A stretch of 64,000 nucleotides of DNA from Erythrobacter ani (GCF_019204025.1 NZ_JAGSPB010000002.1:558001-622000), one strand, 5' to 3'. Shown: positions 42,698 through 52,635, numbered from the stretch's first letter. Made by a program: numbers and translations. Notes: generated by a model from the sequence alone, not told the origin.

Positions 42698-43245
42698 TGA
42701 AACCGGATCGTTCTTCCCTATCGAAGGTCCTTGAGAGCGCAAACGTCCGGATTGAGCCCTTCGCCGCGCATCACGTCGAACCGCTCAGAACCGCCTGCGC
42801 CGAGGACCAGGAGATATGGAAGATATACCCGGTCAACATGATCGGCGAGGATTTCGACAAGGCCATGGCCGCTTTCCACTCGCTGGAGAACTGGGTCCGA
42901 TTTGCGCTCGTTGACCTTAAACAGGATCGTCTGGTCGGCACGAGCAACTACATCAATCCCGACGCATTTGGCGTCGTCGAAATAGGTGGGACTTACATAG
43001 CTCCATCCGTCCGGGGCACCGGTTTCAACAAGGTGATGAAGACACTGATGATCGACCACGCCTATGCCTGCGGCTTCACCAAGATCGAGTTCCGAGTGGA
43101 CACACGGAACGAACGTTCGATGGCCGCAGTCCTTAAGCTTGGCACGAAGCAGGAAGGGGTTCTGCGCCAGAACCGGGTCACATGGACCGGTTATCGGCGT
43201 GACACGGCAGTTTTCGGCTTGTTGCAGAACGAATGGGCTGGTTGA
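42694..43245 (+). CDS. GNAT-family N-acetyltransferase (RimJ/RimL type)
   Basis: The 183-aa protein shows the acetyl-CoA binding region GGTYIAPSVRGTGFNKVMKTL (about 98-118, read in two parts) and the RimJ/RimL-like ending IEFRVDTRNERSMAAVLKLG. It likely acetylates protein N-termini, amino acids or small amines. It is coupled to tdk. The substrate is not predictable. Confidence 0.9.
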   Translation: MMKPDRSSLSKVLESANVRIEPFAAHHVEPLRTACAEDQEIWKIYPVNMIGEDFDKAMAAFHSLENWVRFALVDLKQDRLVGTSNYINPDAFGVVEIGGTYIAPSVRGTGFNKVMKTLMIDHAYACGFTKIEFRVDTRNERSMAAVLKLGTKQEGVLRQNRVTWTGYRRDTAVFGLLQNEWAG

Positions 43246-43273
43246 GCGCGCTCGTGGTCCCTACTTAACTGTC

Positions 43274-43990
43274 ATGCTGCAAACACTCATACTGGCACTG
43301 GTGCTGATCCCGTGTCTCGTCATTGCCATTGTGTTTCACGAGGTCGCGCACGGATACGTGGCGAAGCTGCTCGGAGATAACACCGCCAGCGAGCAGGGAC
43401 GACTCACGCTGAACCCTCTTCCGCATGTCGATCCTATTGGGACATTGCTTGTACCCGGAATGCTGGCGCTGTTCGGCGGGCCGGTGTTCGGCTGGGCAAA
43501 GCCAGTACCGGTCAACCAGAGGCGGCTCGACAATCCGCGTTACGGGATGATGGCGGTCGCTGCGGCCGGGCCCGGGATCAATTTCGTGATAGCGTTCATC
43601 GCGGCCGTAATTTTCGGACTATTCGCCCCTGATGGGGTGGCATTCGGCACGAGCGAAACCTCGTCGATGATTCTTGTCGACGCAGCTGGCGATTTCCGGC
43701 CGCTCACCACGATGCTGTTTTATTCGATGCTCATCAACGTGTTCCTGGGGTTGTTCAACCTGCTGCCGATTCCTCCATTCGACGGATCGCACATCGTCGG
43801 AGGGTTGCTGCCTCGCTCGCTCGCGGGCCAGTGGCAGAAACTACAGCAAGTCGGGATGGTTCTGCTGCTCGCGCTGATCGCCGCCAGCTGGGCGTTCGGG
43901 ACAGGCTGGATTTCGCAATTCATCATGCCGCCTGTGGAATGGGCGATGAGTCACTATTTGGCGGTTGCCGAGTTCGTATCGGGAAATTAG
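43274..43990 (+). CDS. Site-2-protease-like M50 membrane metalloprotease
   Basis: From ATG 43274 the protein is 238 aa with about six hydrophobic segments. The zinc motif HEVAH is at residues 22-26 in the first helix, followed by GRLTLNPLPHVDPIGT and the third ligand region LLPIPPFDGSHIV. It belongs to the minimal S2P/SREBP-type proteases without a PDZ domain. Members cleave membrane proteins within the bilayer. The gene ends four bases into the convergent galK end. Confidence 0.9.
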   Translation: MLQTLILALVLIPCLVIAIVFHEVAHGYVAKLLGDNTASEQGRLTLNPLPHVDPIGTLLVPGMLALFGGPVFGWAKPVPVNQRRLDNPRYGMMAVAAAGPGINFVIAFIAAVIFGLFAPDGVAFGTSETSSMILVDAAGDFRPLTTMLFYSMLINVFLGLFNLLPIPPFDGSHIVGGLLPRSLAGQWQKLQQVGMVLLLALIAASWAFGTGWISQFIMPPVEWAMSHYLAVAEFVSGN

Positions 43991-45036
43991 CCGCCGCTCA
44001 CCTGGTCGATGAAACGTGCCTGTCCGTGACTTGCGAGTAATGCATCCAGCCATGCGGCGCGCTCTTCTTTAGCGACGCAAGCCACATTGCAGCCGCCGAA
44101 TCCGCCACCGGTAAGGCGCGCGCCGATGGCGCCAAGCTTGACCGCACTTTCCACCAGCGCATCGATTTCGGGCAGCGACATTTCAAACAGGTCGCGCATG
44201 GAGGCGTGACTTTCGTTCATCGTCTCACCGAAAGCCGCGATGTTGCGTCCATCCAGCGCGGCGATGGCTGCGTGCACCCGGGCATTTTCGGTCACACAGT
44301 GCAGCGCCCGCTTTTTCGGAGTGTCATCGAGATGAGCGGCTTCGACCGTACCGACATCGAGCAGGCACAGATCCTCCGTCCCGAAATACCGTTTTGCCGC
44401 GTCGCATTCCTCTTTGCGCGCAGCATAGCGACCATCAGACAGCTTGCGCGTCAGGCCTGAGTGAACGACAACCATGTCGTGTGTTTTCGGCAATGTTATC
44501 AGGCCATATTCGAGCCGTTTGGTATCGAGCGCCATGGCAGTTCCGGGTGACGCCAGCGCCACTGCCATCTGGTCCATGATCCCGCAGGGTACGCCCATGT
44601 ATTGATTTTCGACGTGCCTTGCGGCGACAGCGAGGTCGACGTCGCTCGGGCCACCCGCATTGAGAGCCCTTGCCGCCTTCAATACCGCAACAATCAGAGC
44701 TGCCGACGATGACAGTCCCGATCCTTCGGGGATCGTCGAGAGCACATCGAGCGTTGCGCCGCCTTCGATCAGTCCCAGCGCATTTGCTTCCCGAACAGCG
44801 CCGACAACGGGATCAGCCCATTCACCGACCGCATCGTCGGCAAGGTCCCGGATTGCGGGTGCACCGTAATTGTTCGAACTGACAGCAACCGAACTGTCGT
44901 CGCGCGGCGAAAGTGTCACTTGGAGGCCGACTGCAAGCGCCGCAGGGAGTACCATTCCGCCGTTATAATCCGTGTGTTCACCGATTATGTTTACGCGGCC
45001 GGGGGCGCGGGCGGTGACGGTCTGGCTGTCGATCAT
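43987..45036 (-). CDS. galK: Galactokinase
   Basis: The 349-aa GHMP kinase has PGRVNIIGEHTDYNGG (about 12-27), the ATP loop PEGSGLSSSAA and the C-terminal GGGFGGCNVA. It phosphorylates alpha-D-galactose to galactose-1-phosphate. It is the last gene of a four-gene minus-strand operon with galT, glpD and an alpha-galactosidase, each overlapping by four bases. No galE or galM is in the window. Confidence 0.97.
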   Translation of the reverse strand: MIDSQTVTARAPGRVNIIGEHTDYNGGMVLPAALAVGLQVTLSPRDDSSVAVSSNNYGAPAIRDLADDAVGEWADPVVGAVREANALGLIEGGATLDVLSTIPEGSGLSSSAALIVAVLKAARALNAGGPSDVDLAVAARHVENQYMGVPCGIMDQMAVALASPGTAMALDTKRLEYGLITLPKTHDMVVVHSGLTRKLSDGRYAARKEECDAAKRYFGTEDLCLLDVGTVEAAHLDDTPKKRALHCVTENARVHAAIAALDGRNIAAFGETMNESHASMRDLFEMSLPEIDALVESAVKLGAIGARLTGGGFGGCNVACVAKEERAAWLDALLASHGQARFIDQVSGG

Positions 45037-46112
45037 AAATTCCTCAGCGCAAGCGCCGCCGCCTCTGGCATCACATCGACTGTAAACGTGCCGCTATGCT
45101 GTTCTACGGAGGCGAGATATTTCATCCGTCCGGGCGCGCGGAGAAGAGGATAGAACTGGACGGTGAAATGATAGTTCGCCGATCCGCCAGCTGGCGCGGC
45201 GTGGAATGCCATCATGGTTGCGGCGGGTTGTTCAAACAACGCATCGTACCGGCGCGTGATTTCGCCGAGCCACTCGGCCAGCGCTTCCAGCTCTTCGTCG
45301 CTGCAATCCCATGGTCCCTCGCGACGGATGCGCGGGGCAAGCCACACCTCGTAAGGAAAGCGGGCAAAGCGCGGGACGAACGCCGCCACCCCTCCGGACT
45401 GACCTATTCCGTAATCCGGCATCGCGGCTGTGATTTCGCTCGCAAGATCATATCCTTTGGCGAAGGTATCTGCGGCGCGCTGCTGGACCAGAGGCACACG
45501 CTCAAAGCCGTAAATCTGCCCATGAGGGTGGTGCAGCGTCACGCCGACTTCATCGCCCCGGTTCTCGAACGGAAGCACGTATCCGCAGCCATCCGCAAAC
45601 AGCGTTTCGTAACGATCTATCAGGGCTCCGATCAGGACCTGCCTCCGGTCGGCGCCGATCGTATGCAGGCTCCCGCTCGGCTCAGGGCCGTAAACGACGA
45701 CGTCACATGCACCTTTGGCGGGTTCGGTCGCGATTCCATCGAGGTTTGCCGCGTCGGATGCGGACGGGTGAAACGCTGCAAACTTGTTCTCGAAAATTGC
45801 GAGTTCGAAATCCTCGAACGGTATCTCGGTCAATGGGCCGCCGGGCAAGGTGGGGGCCAGCGGATCTTCAGCAGCGGATGGTTTGAAAGTGCGGTTCTGG
45901 CGGTGCGCGGCGTAGACATTCCACTCATCGCGCAGTGGGTGATGGCGGATTTCGCCGCCTTGCGCGATGTCGTTCGTATCTTCTGGCTGAAGAGGGAGCG
46001 CATGGCGCGCGCGGCCGTAAAGCTGGAGCATTCGCCCATCGGATTTGCGGTGATCTCGGCGGAAGATTTCCTTCCCGCCTACAGTACGCTTCAAGCAAAC
46101 GGGCGAAGTCAT
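45033..46112 (-). CDS. galT: Galactose-1-phosphate uridylyltransferase
   Basis: From the ATG overlapping the glpD stop the protein is 359 aa. It has the catalytic histidine triad motif HPHGQIYGF, plus the N-terminal LRDEWNVYAAHRQNR and GGSANYHFTVQFYP near the C-terminus. It swaps UMP between UDP-glucose and galactose-1-phosphate in the Leloir pathway. Upstream in-frame codons exist, but they lie in the glpD coding end. Confidence 0.96.
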   Translation of the reverse strand: MTSPVCLKRTVGGKEIFRRDHRKSDGRMLQLYGRARHALPLQPEDTNDIAQGGEIRHHPLRDEWNVYAAHRQNRTFKPSAAEDPLAPTLPGGPLTEIPFEDFELAIFENKFAAFHPSASDAANLDGIATEPAKGACDVVVYGPEPSGSLHTIGADRRQVLIGALIDRYETLFADGCGYVLPFENRGDEVGVTLHHPHGQIYGFERVPLVQQRAADTFAKGYDLASEITAAMPDYGIGQSGGVAAFVPRFARFPYEVWLAPRIRREGPWDCSDEELEALAEWLGEITRRYDALFEQPAATMMAFHAAPAGGSANYHFTVQFYPLLRAPGRMKYLASVEQHSGTFTVDVMPEAAALALRNL

Positions 46113-47614
46113 GCCTCGACCTTCAAATGCGCGAACCATTCGCGGACCCGCGCCTGCGCGCCCTCATCCAGGTGGAGGCGGAGCTTGCTGCGACGCCAGA
46201 GGACATCCTCGGCCGTGCGCGCGAATTCGTGCTTCGCGAGGTAGTCGAGTTCGCGTGCGTAGAGGTCACCGCCCATATGGGGGCCGAGATCGTTGATCCC
46301 TTTCGCATTGCCGATCATCGCGGCAATACGCGTTCCGTATGCGCGGGTCATGCGCTGGAGTGCGCTCTGCGGCAGCCAAGGATAGCGCTGCCCAGTCTTC
46401 GCGACAAATTCATCGAACCGCTCGGGGTCGATATCGCCGCCGGGCAAATCCTTCGAGGCGGTCCAAGACGATCCTGGAACGTTCAATTTTTCGAGCGCGT
46501 GTTCGGCGAGTTTGCGATATGTTGTGATCTTCCCGCCGAATATCGAAAGGAGCGCGGGCGCGCGGTCGTCCGCACCGCGATCGAGTTCAAAGACGTAATC
46601 CCTTGTGACTGTCGAATTCGAGCTGGACTTGTCGTCGTAAAGCGGTCTGACCCCGGCATAGCTTGCCACCGCCTGGTCCGGTGCAATGTCGACCCGCAGA
46701 TATTCATTCGCCGCGTCGCAAATATATGCCGCCTCTTCAGCTGAGATATCGATCCCGGTCGGATCGCCCTCGAAACCTTGATCGGTCGTGCCGACCAGAG
46801 TGAAATCGCGCTCGTAAGGGATCGCGAAGATGATCCGGTCGTCCTTGTTCTGGAATATGTAGCAATGATCGCCTTCGAACAGGCGCGGAAAGATCAGGTG
46901 GCTGCCTTTGACTAGGCGCAAGTTTTCGTGATCCGCCCCGGGCGCGGCGCGGTCTAGCACCTTGTCGACCCATGGCCCGGCTGCGTTTACGACCGTCCGG
47001 GCCAAGACAGTTTCTTCCCCAGAATCGCCGCGCAGGGTCGCAGTCCAGGCTTTCGCACCGCGTTCCAAGCGGGTGCATTCGGTTCGGGTCCGGATTCCCG
47101 CCCCTTTTTCAGCAGCATCGACGCAGTTGAGCACCACGAGCCGTGAATCCTCGACCCAGCAATCGGAATATTCGAAACCCTTGGTTAGTCGGTCTTCGAG
47201 GATATGCGCATGTGGCTCCTCGCGCAGGTCGATTGTTAGGGTAGGCGGGAGCAACTTTCGCCCGCCAAGATGGTCGTACATGAACAGGCCAAGCCGGAGC
47301 ATCCAGCTGGGACGCAGGCCCTTATCGTGCGGGAGAACAAACCTCATCGGCCAGATGATATGCGGCGCGATATTGAGCAGCCGTTCGCGCTCGATCAGGC
47401 TCTCTCGCACCAGCCGAAATTCGAGGTGCTCAAGGTATCGCAGACCGCCGTGAACCAGCTTGGTCGAGGCGCTGGATGTGTGGCTCGCGAGATCGTCTTT
47501 TTCTACAAGCAGAACCTTCAGGCCGCGACCGGCCGCGTCGCGTGCGATACCTGCGCCATTGATGCCTCCGCCAACAACCAGCAGATCGTACATGTCCGTT
47601 TCGCTGTCGATCAT
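46109..47614 (-). CDS. glpD: Aerobic glycerol-3-phosphate dehydrogenase
   Basis: The protein is 501 aa, the same as E. coli GlpD. The FAD dinucleotide fold VVGGGINGAGIARDAAGRG is at the N-terminus; SSASTKLVHGGLRYLEHLE and the C-terminal helical domain (about 380-500) are typical. It oxidises glycerol-3-phosphate to dihydroxyacetone phosphate and passes electrons to quinone. It sits inside a galactoside operon, coupled by ATGA overlaps to both the alpha-galactosidase and galT. This suggests the operon's substrate releases glycerol as well as galactose. Confidence 0.96.
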   Translation of the reverse strand: MIDSETDMYDLLVVGGGINGAGIARDAAGRGLKVLLVEKDDLASHTSSASTKLVHGGLRYLEHLEFRLVRESLIERERLLNIAPHIIWPMRFVLPHDKGLRPSWMLRLGLFMYDHLGGRKLLPPTLTIDLREEPHAHILEDRLTKGFEYSDCWVEDSRLVVLNCVDAAEKGAGIRTRTECTRLERGAKAWTATLRGDSGEETVLARTVVNAAGPWVDKVLDRAAPGADHENLRLVKGSHLIFPRLFEGDHCYIFQNKDDRIIFAIPYERDFTLVGTTDQGFEGDPTGIDISAEEAAYICDAANEYLRVDIAPDQAVASYAGVRPLYDDKSSSNSTVTRDYVFELDRGADDRAPALLSIFGGKITTYRKLAEHALEKLNVPGSSWTASKDLPGGDIDPERFDEFVAKTGQRYPWLPQSALQRMTRAYGTRIAAMIGNAKGINDLGPHMGGDLYARELDYLAKHEFARTAEDVLWRRSKLRLHLDEGAQARVREWFAHLKVEA

Positions 47615-49779
47615 TCGCGGGCTTCCAAGTGGTAAATCAGGCACGTATCGGGGAAGGTGAGCGGCGGCTGCATACCATGGTTCATCAGGGCTGCACCCGA
47701 AAAAGCATGGCCATCGCGGACAAGATCGGCGGCATCGACAATCGAAGGCGCGCTGATCGAGGGATTGTGCTGCGGCCAGACGAGCCGGACACAGTATCGC
47801 TTCGTCTCGTCGAGGCCGAGGAACACGATCCGCTTCGGCAGGGTCGCCAATTCCGTGTCTAGAACTGCATAGGAATAGAGCGCCTCACTGCGATCGCGCG
47901 ATACGCACCCGATGAGGTTGGTGCCATCCGGTGAAGGGAGGCGATAAAACTTGCCTTCGTGGATCAGGCTGCGGTGCTTCTTGTGGAGCGCGATGCCTGC
48001 TCGCAGCACTCCGAGATCGATCTCGCTTTCCGCGCGCAGATCAAGCTCCACACCCATATGACCCAACATGGCGCTGCCTACGCGGAAGGCCATGTCGAAC
48101 CGCCTGCCGGTGATATGACACCTGCGTGGTCCGACGTGATTGCCGAGCACCCAAAGCGGGAAGAAATGGCTGGCACCACGCATGATTTCGTGCCGTTTGC
48201 GAGCGTCGTTATTGTCCGAAGTCCAGACACGGTCGGCGCGGCGCATGATCCCAAAATCCGCCCGGGCGCCGCCCGATGAGCAGCTCTCGATCTCCAGTCT
48301 CGGATGGGCAGCGCGCAAATCTTCGATCAGCGCATATACTGCGCAAGTTTGCTTATGCGTCGCCGCCTTACCGCCGCTACCGGGGAAGTGCGTGTCGCGG
48401 TTCATATCCCATTTGATGTAGTCGATTTTGTATTCGCGAACGAGCGCATCGATTCGCTCGAAAAGATGGTCGCGGACTTCTGATCGGGTCAGGTCCAGGG
48501 TCAGCTGGTTTCTCGACGGGATAGGCTCCACACCGTCCACCCCAAGTACCCAGTCGGGATGAGCTCGAAACAGGTCGCTATCCGGATTGACCATTTCGGG
48601 TTCGAACCACAGCCCGAATTCCATGCCAAGTTCCTTGACGCGGTGGACCACGGGATGCAGGCCATCCGGATACACGTCCTTGGACACCCACCAATCGCCA
48701 AGCCCGGCGCGGTCGTTGCGGCGCGCGCCGAACCAGCCATCGTCCAGTACGAACCGTTCTGCTCCAATACTCGCAGCACGCTCGGCCAGATCGATCAGCG
48801 CCTGCACATCGTGGTTGAAATAGACCGCTTCCCAGGTGTTGTAATGGACCGGTCGCGGCTTCGACGTGATCCGCCGATCGGCGATGGTATCGGTGAGGTG
48901 CGCGTGAAACGACTGGCTCACGCCGTTCAGTCCTTCGTCCGACCAGGCAGCGAGCAGGTCCGGTGTGCGATAGCTCTCGCCTCGCGCCAGTCGGATCTCC
49001 CCTGGAAGAAGCAATTCACCCGCTTGTACATGCGCCTGATTGTCGGCCGAATGTTCAATCCTCAGGCGGTGGTTGCCGCTCCACGCGAGATGAAAACCCA
49101 TGGCCGGCCCTGAAGTTTCTGTCGTCTCTGACGCTGCAAGAATGCCGCCGGGAAAGGCGTGGTGACTCGTCCGTCCCGATCTGGTCTCGCGGACGATGCT
49201 ACCGTAGAAAGCGGGAATTTCCTCCGTCGCAAATTCGCCTGCCCATTTCCCGGTGAAACTGATGAAACGCGAGAGTCGTGGGTCGAACGGCAGACACATA
49301 GCTGCTGACCATTCAATATCGAGGTCGTCGTCATTCAGGTTTTGGATTGTAGTTGCCGACGCGAGCATCCCCGTACCGGGCTCAATCGCAAGAGCATGGA
49401 GTACCGCTATCCCGCTCCGGCGATCTTCGCAGCGGATCGTTGTCGCTGCCGCTCCGGTCTTTTCGATCCCCACAACACGCAGGTCGATAGCCCAATCACG
49501 TCCCGCGCGATGTGCGAGCAGCCCCGGTGCCCCCGAAACGCCTGTTCCTATCTCGTTGAGGAGGGATCCGCGCAGCGGTATCGAAGCGCTTCCCGGCGCA
49601 TGCTGGCGCGTTGTAAGCAAAGCCAGTTCCGCGGCGCCCGTTTCGGGGATATCGGGTCCCGCGTAGAGCATAACGGGGCGCTCGCCGGCTTCCGCTTCGA
49701 TAGCGACCAGCGTGCCGCCAGCGCGCAATTCGACACAGTTGGGGAGGGCAGATGCAGACCGGGTCATTTCCCATCGCAA
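47611..49779 (-). CDS. Alpha-galactosidase, glycoside hydrolase family 36
   Basis: The protein is 722 aa. The start is a TTG at 49779, chosen because AAGGAG lies seven bases upstream; the next ATG (49767) is too far from it. GH36 catalytic residues are visible: the nucleophile Asp458 in YIKWDMN and the acid/base Asp522 in WTSDNND, with CSSGGARAD between. No signal peptide is seen, so it acts in the cytoplasm on imported alpha-galactosides. As first gene of galK-galT-glpD it likely produces galactose plus a glycerol-type aglycone. Confidence 0.95.
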   Translation of the reverse strand: MRWEMTRSASALPNCVELRAGGTLVAIEAEAGERPVMLYAGPDIPETGAAELALLTTRQHAPGSASIPLRGSLLNEIGTGVSGAPGLLAHRAGRDWAIDLRVVGIEKTGAAATTIRCEDRRSGIAVLHALAIEPGTGMLASATTIQNLNDDDLDIEWSAAMCLPFDPRLSRFISFTGKWAGEFATEEIPAFYGSIVRETRSGRTSHHAFPGGILAASETTETSGPAMGFHLAWSGNHRLRIEHSADNQAHVQAGELLLPGEIRLARGESYRTPDLLAAWSDEGLNGVSQSFHAHLTDTIADRRITSKPRPVHYNTWEAVYFNHDVQALIDLAERAASIGAERFVLDDGWFGARRNDRAGLGDWWVSKDVYPDGLHPVVHRVKELGMEFGLWFEPEMVNPDSDLFRAHPDWVLGVDGVEPIPSRNQLTLDLTRSEVRDHLFERIDALVREYKIDYIKWDMNRDTHFPGSGGKAATHKQTCAVYALIEDLRAAHPRLEIESCSSGGARADFGIMRRADRVWTSDNNDARKRHEIMRGASHFFPLWVLGNHVGPRRCHITGRRFDMAFRVGSAMLGHMGVELDLRAESEIDLGVLRAGIALHKKHRSLIHEGKFYRLPSPDGTNLIGCVSRDRSEALYSYAVLDTELATLPKRIVFLGLDETKRYCVRLVWPQHNPSISAPSIVDAADLVRDGHAFSGAALMNHGMQPPLTFPDTCLIYHLEARE

Positions 49780-49847
49780 TGCGGCACTCCTTCGGTTAGG
49801 ACAACGAAAATCCGCCTGAAGATGCGGGTTCGGGTGAGAGGGTTTTC

Positions 49848-51305
49848 ATGAGCACAGTCCAAGTTGCGGTTTTCATTGCGATCACCGCCCTCATCGCTTT
49901 TGTGACCTACATGCACTGCCGGGGAAAGCGCGGAACTGGTCCTCAGGATGAGCGGGATTATTTCCTCGCGAACGGGTCGCTGCCGTGGTTTTTCGTGGCA
50001 GGTTCGATCACGTTGACTAACCTTTCGACGGATCAACTCGTCAGCATGAACGGCAACCAGATGCTGCTGGTCGCGTGGTGGGAATTCGCCGCAGTGGTCG
50101 GCCTGTTCATTCTCGCTTACGTGTTCCTGCCGGTCTACTACCGCGAGCAATGCACCACCACGACTGAGTTGCTGCAGAAAAAGTTCGGCGACAAGCATAT
50201 CCGCGCGCTCATTTCGGTGCTGTTTCTGGCAGGCAATCTGTTCATCTTCCTGCCTGCCATACTTTATGGCGGCTCCCGCTTCTTCCTTTCGATGCTGGGG
50301 CTCGATGGCGGCATCGAAAACCTCATGATCTCTTCGGTGCTCCTTGCCAGTATCGGTGCCGCCTATGCGATTTTCGGTGGTCTGCGCGCGGTCGCGGTAT
50401 CTGACACATATTCCGGTGTGCTCGTTTTGGGGCTCGCGATCCTCGTTGCCTATCTCGCCCTCGTCGCCATCGACTTCGATTTGAGCGGTATCCCGGCCGA
50501 GCGGCTGACGCTCATCGGTGACAATGACAGCGACATTCCTTGGCACACATTACTGACTGGCATGATTTTCATCCAGACGTTCTACTGGTCAACCAATCAG
50601 ACGATTACGCAGCGCGCGATGGCATCGCCCACTATTCGCGAGGCGCAAAAGGGCGTGCTGGCAGCTGCGGGCATTCGCCTGCTCATCGTGCCTCTCATCG
50701 TCGTGGTTCCTGGGATCGTTTCCTACAAGCTGTTCGGCGATGTCCCCTCTGATGGCGCTTACGGCATGATTGTGGCCGAAGTTCTCCCGCTGTGGCTGTC
50801 CGGTGCGTTTGCGGCTGCGATCGTCGCAGCCATCCTTACCAGTTTCAATTCGATCCTGAACGCTTCGGCCGCGCTTTATGTCTGCGACATTCATGAAGCC
50901 TATGTGCGCGAGGATGTGACGCGGGTTGGGCGGCTGGGGGCAATCGTTTCGGTGGTGATGAGCGTGCTGGCGCTCGGATTGGTTCCGTTTTTTGCCACGC
51001 AGGAAAGCCTGATCAACACGGTGCAGCAGCTCTACGGCCTCTTGTCGATGCCCATCCTCAGCGCCTTCGTCGTCGGATTGTGCTTCCGGAATGTCGAGGC
51101 GCGCGCCGCCATGATCGGTGTCGTGCTTGGCGTGGCCTTCTACGCATATTGGAGCATGATCTGGCAGCCGGCGCACTACATTCATGGAATGGCTGTAACG
51201 CTGATCTTCGCCGTGCTCGTTTCTCTGCTCGCGAACCGGATTGTCTTTCGCCGAAGCGCAGAGCTGGCGATAGGGCAGGGCGATCCTCAGCCGCTCGGGA
51301 CATGA
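49848..51305 (+). CDS. Sodium:solute symporter, SGLT/SSS family (sugar or galactoside uptake)
   Basis: The 485-aa membrane protein has about 13 helices and SSS family motifs: DYFLANGSLPWFFVAGS, TNLSTDQLVSMNGNQ and NQTITQRAMAS. These resemble the sugar branch (vSGLT-like) with the Na2-site Ser/Thr region. It is divergent from the alpha-galactosidase operon, with only 68 bases between, so they probably share control. It likely imports the galactoside. Its stop overlaps the truB start (ATGA), which is unusual. Confidence 0.93.
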   Translation: MSTVQVAVFIAITALIAFVTYMHCRGKRGTGPQDERDYFLANGSLPWFFVAGSITLTNLSTDQLVSMNGNQMLLVAWWEFAAVVGLFILAYVFLPVYYREQCTTTTELLQKKFGDKHIRALISVLFLAGNLFIFLPAILYGGSRFFLSMLGLDGGIENLMISSVLLASIGAAYAIFGGLRAVAVSDTYSGVLVLGLAILVAYLALVAIDFDLSGIPAERLTLIGDNDSDIPWHTLLTGMIFIQTFYWSTNQTITQRAMASPTIREAQKGVLAAAGIRLLIVPLIVVVPGIVSYKLFGDVPSDGAYGMIVAEVLPLWLSGAFAAAIVAAILTSFNSILNASAALYVCDIHEAYVREDVTRVGRLGAIVSVVMSVLALGLVPFFATQESLINTVQQLYGLLSMPILSAFVVGLCFRNVEARAAMIGVVLGVAFYAYWSMIWQPAHYIHGMAVTLIFAVLVSLLANRIVFRRSAELAIGQGDPQPLGT

Positions 51306-52312
51306 GCGATCGAAAGCCGCCTCCGCATGGATGGCTAATCCTGGACAAGCCGCGCGGGCTGGGATCGACGCAGGCTGTCGCAGCGGTGAAGCGCAACCTG
51401 CGCGAAGGGGGCTATGCCAAAACCAAAGTTGGGCATGGCGGCACGCTCGATCCGCTTGCAGAGGGTGTTTTACCTATCGCACTGGGAGAGGCGACGAAGC
51501 TTGCCGGGCGGATGCTGGATGCCAGCAAGATTTACGAATTCACGATCCAGTTCGGTGAAGAGACCGACACGCTCGATGCAGAGGGCAAGGTCGTTCAGCG
51601 ATCAAACCGAATTCCTCCCATGGCCGCAATCGCTGCTGTGCTCGGCCATTTCACCGGAGAAATGGAGCAAGTTCCGCCAGCCTATTCCGCGCTCAAGGTC
51701 GATGGACAGCGCGCATATGATCTCGCGCGCAAGGGAGAAGAAGTTGCGCTTAAAAGCAGGAATGTCTTGATCCATTCGCTCGAACTTGCCTCGGGTTATT
51801 CGGACGATGCAGACGCCCGGCAGTTGGGTTCGGCTTTTGCTGATACCGAAGGGCGGCCCGATCCTTACGATCCCACCGCGCCGCTCGTCGTCGCATCGAG
51901 CGTAACGTTGATAGCCCACGTTTCCAAGGGCACTTATGTCCGGTCCCTCGCGCGGGATATCGCCCGGGCCCTTGGAACATGCGGCCACGTTACCTATCTA
52001 TGTCGGGTCAAGGCCGGCCCTTTCGTGCAAGACCAGGCGATTTCACTGGACAAACTCAACGAAATCGGTACTGGCGCGCCATTGAACGACCTCCTCCTGC
52101 CGCTCGAGGCAGGGCTGGACGACATCCCGGCCCTTATTCTCGATCAGACTAGCGCGCAGGCGGTCCGCCAGGGCCGGGTCCTGTCTGAACTGCCCCAACC
52201 ATCCGGGCTTTACTGTGCGATGCTGGACAATGTTCCGGTGGCGCTGGTGGAAATCATGGATGGCACGGCCAAGGTCGTGAGGGGTTTTAACCTTCCCGAT
52301 GTCGCTGAGTAA
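51302..52312 (+). CDS. truB: tRNA pseudouridine(55) synthase
   Basis: At 336 aa it has the TruB catalytic loop [13 protein letters not shown] with Asp50. The [11 protein letters not shown] start and the later [15 protein letters not shown] and [14 protein letters not shown] motifs are also present. It makes pseudouridine 55 in the T loop. Its ATG overlaps the symporter stop. It resumes the conserved cluster with rpsO and pnp. Confidence 0.96.
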   Translation: MSDRKPPPHGWLILDKPRGLGSTQAVAAVKRNLREGGYAKTKVGHGGTLDPLAEGVLPIALGEATKLAGRMLDASKIYEFTIQFGEETDTLDAEGKVVQRSNRIPPMAAIAAVLGHFTGEMEQVPPAYSALKVDGQRAYDLARKGEEVALKSRNVLIHSLELASGYSDDADARQLGSAFADTEGRPDPYDPTAPLVVASSVTLIAHVSKGTYVRSLARDIARALGTCGHVTYLCRVKAGPFVQDQAISLDKLNEIGTGAPLNDLLLPLEAGLDDIPALILDQTSAQAVRQGRVLSELPQPSGLYCAMLDNVPVALVEIMDGTAKVVRGFNLPDVAE

Positions 52313-52325
52313 GAAAGAGAATACC

Positions 52326-52595
52326 ATGTCGGTAACAACCGAAGAAAAAGCCAAGATCATCAAGGACCACGCCCAAGGCAAAGGCGACACCGGAAGCCCG
52401 GAAGTACAGGTAGCCATCCTGACCCAGCGCATCCGCAACCTGACCGATCACTTTAAGGGCAACCATAAAGACAACCATTCGCGCCGCGGCCTTCTCATGA
52501 TGGTCAACAAGCGCCGTAACCTGCTCGCCTATCTCAAGAAGAAAGACGTCGAGCGGTACAACGCGCTGATCCAGAAGCTGGGTCTGCGTAAATAA
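52326..52595 (+). CDS. rpsO: Ribosomal protein S15
   Basis: The protein is 89 aa from ATG 52326, the standard S15 length. It includes [17 protein letters not shown] and [14 protein letters not shown]. It binds 16S rRNA at the central domain. It is followed by an intrinsic terminator and then pnp, the order found in most bacteria. Confidence 0.98.
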   Translation: MSVTTEEKAKIIKDHAQGKGDTGSPEVQVAILTQRIRNLTDHFKGNHKDNHSRRGLLMMVNKRRNLLAYLKKKDVERYNALIQKLGLRK

Positions 52596-52610
52596 GAGTC
52601 TCGTGATCAA

Positions 52611-52635
52611 GGCGGCTCCAACGGGCCGCCTTTTT
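52611..52635 (+). terminator. Intrinsic terminator after rpsO
   Basis: GGCGGC (52611-52616) pairs with GCCGCC (52625-52630) across an 8-base loop, with TTTTT directly after. Read-through to pnp is possible; otherwise the promoter for pnp must lie in 52636-52760. Confidence 0.88.

Noticed and set aside
45096-46244. 382-codon plus-strand frame opposite galT
   Set aside because: galT has its catalytic motif on the minus strand; the plus frame has no features.
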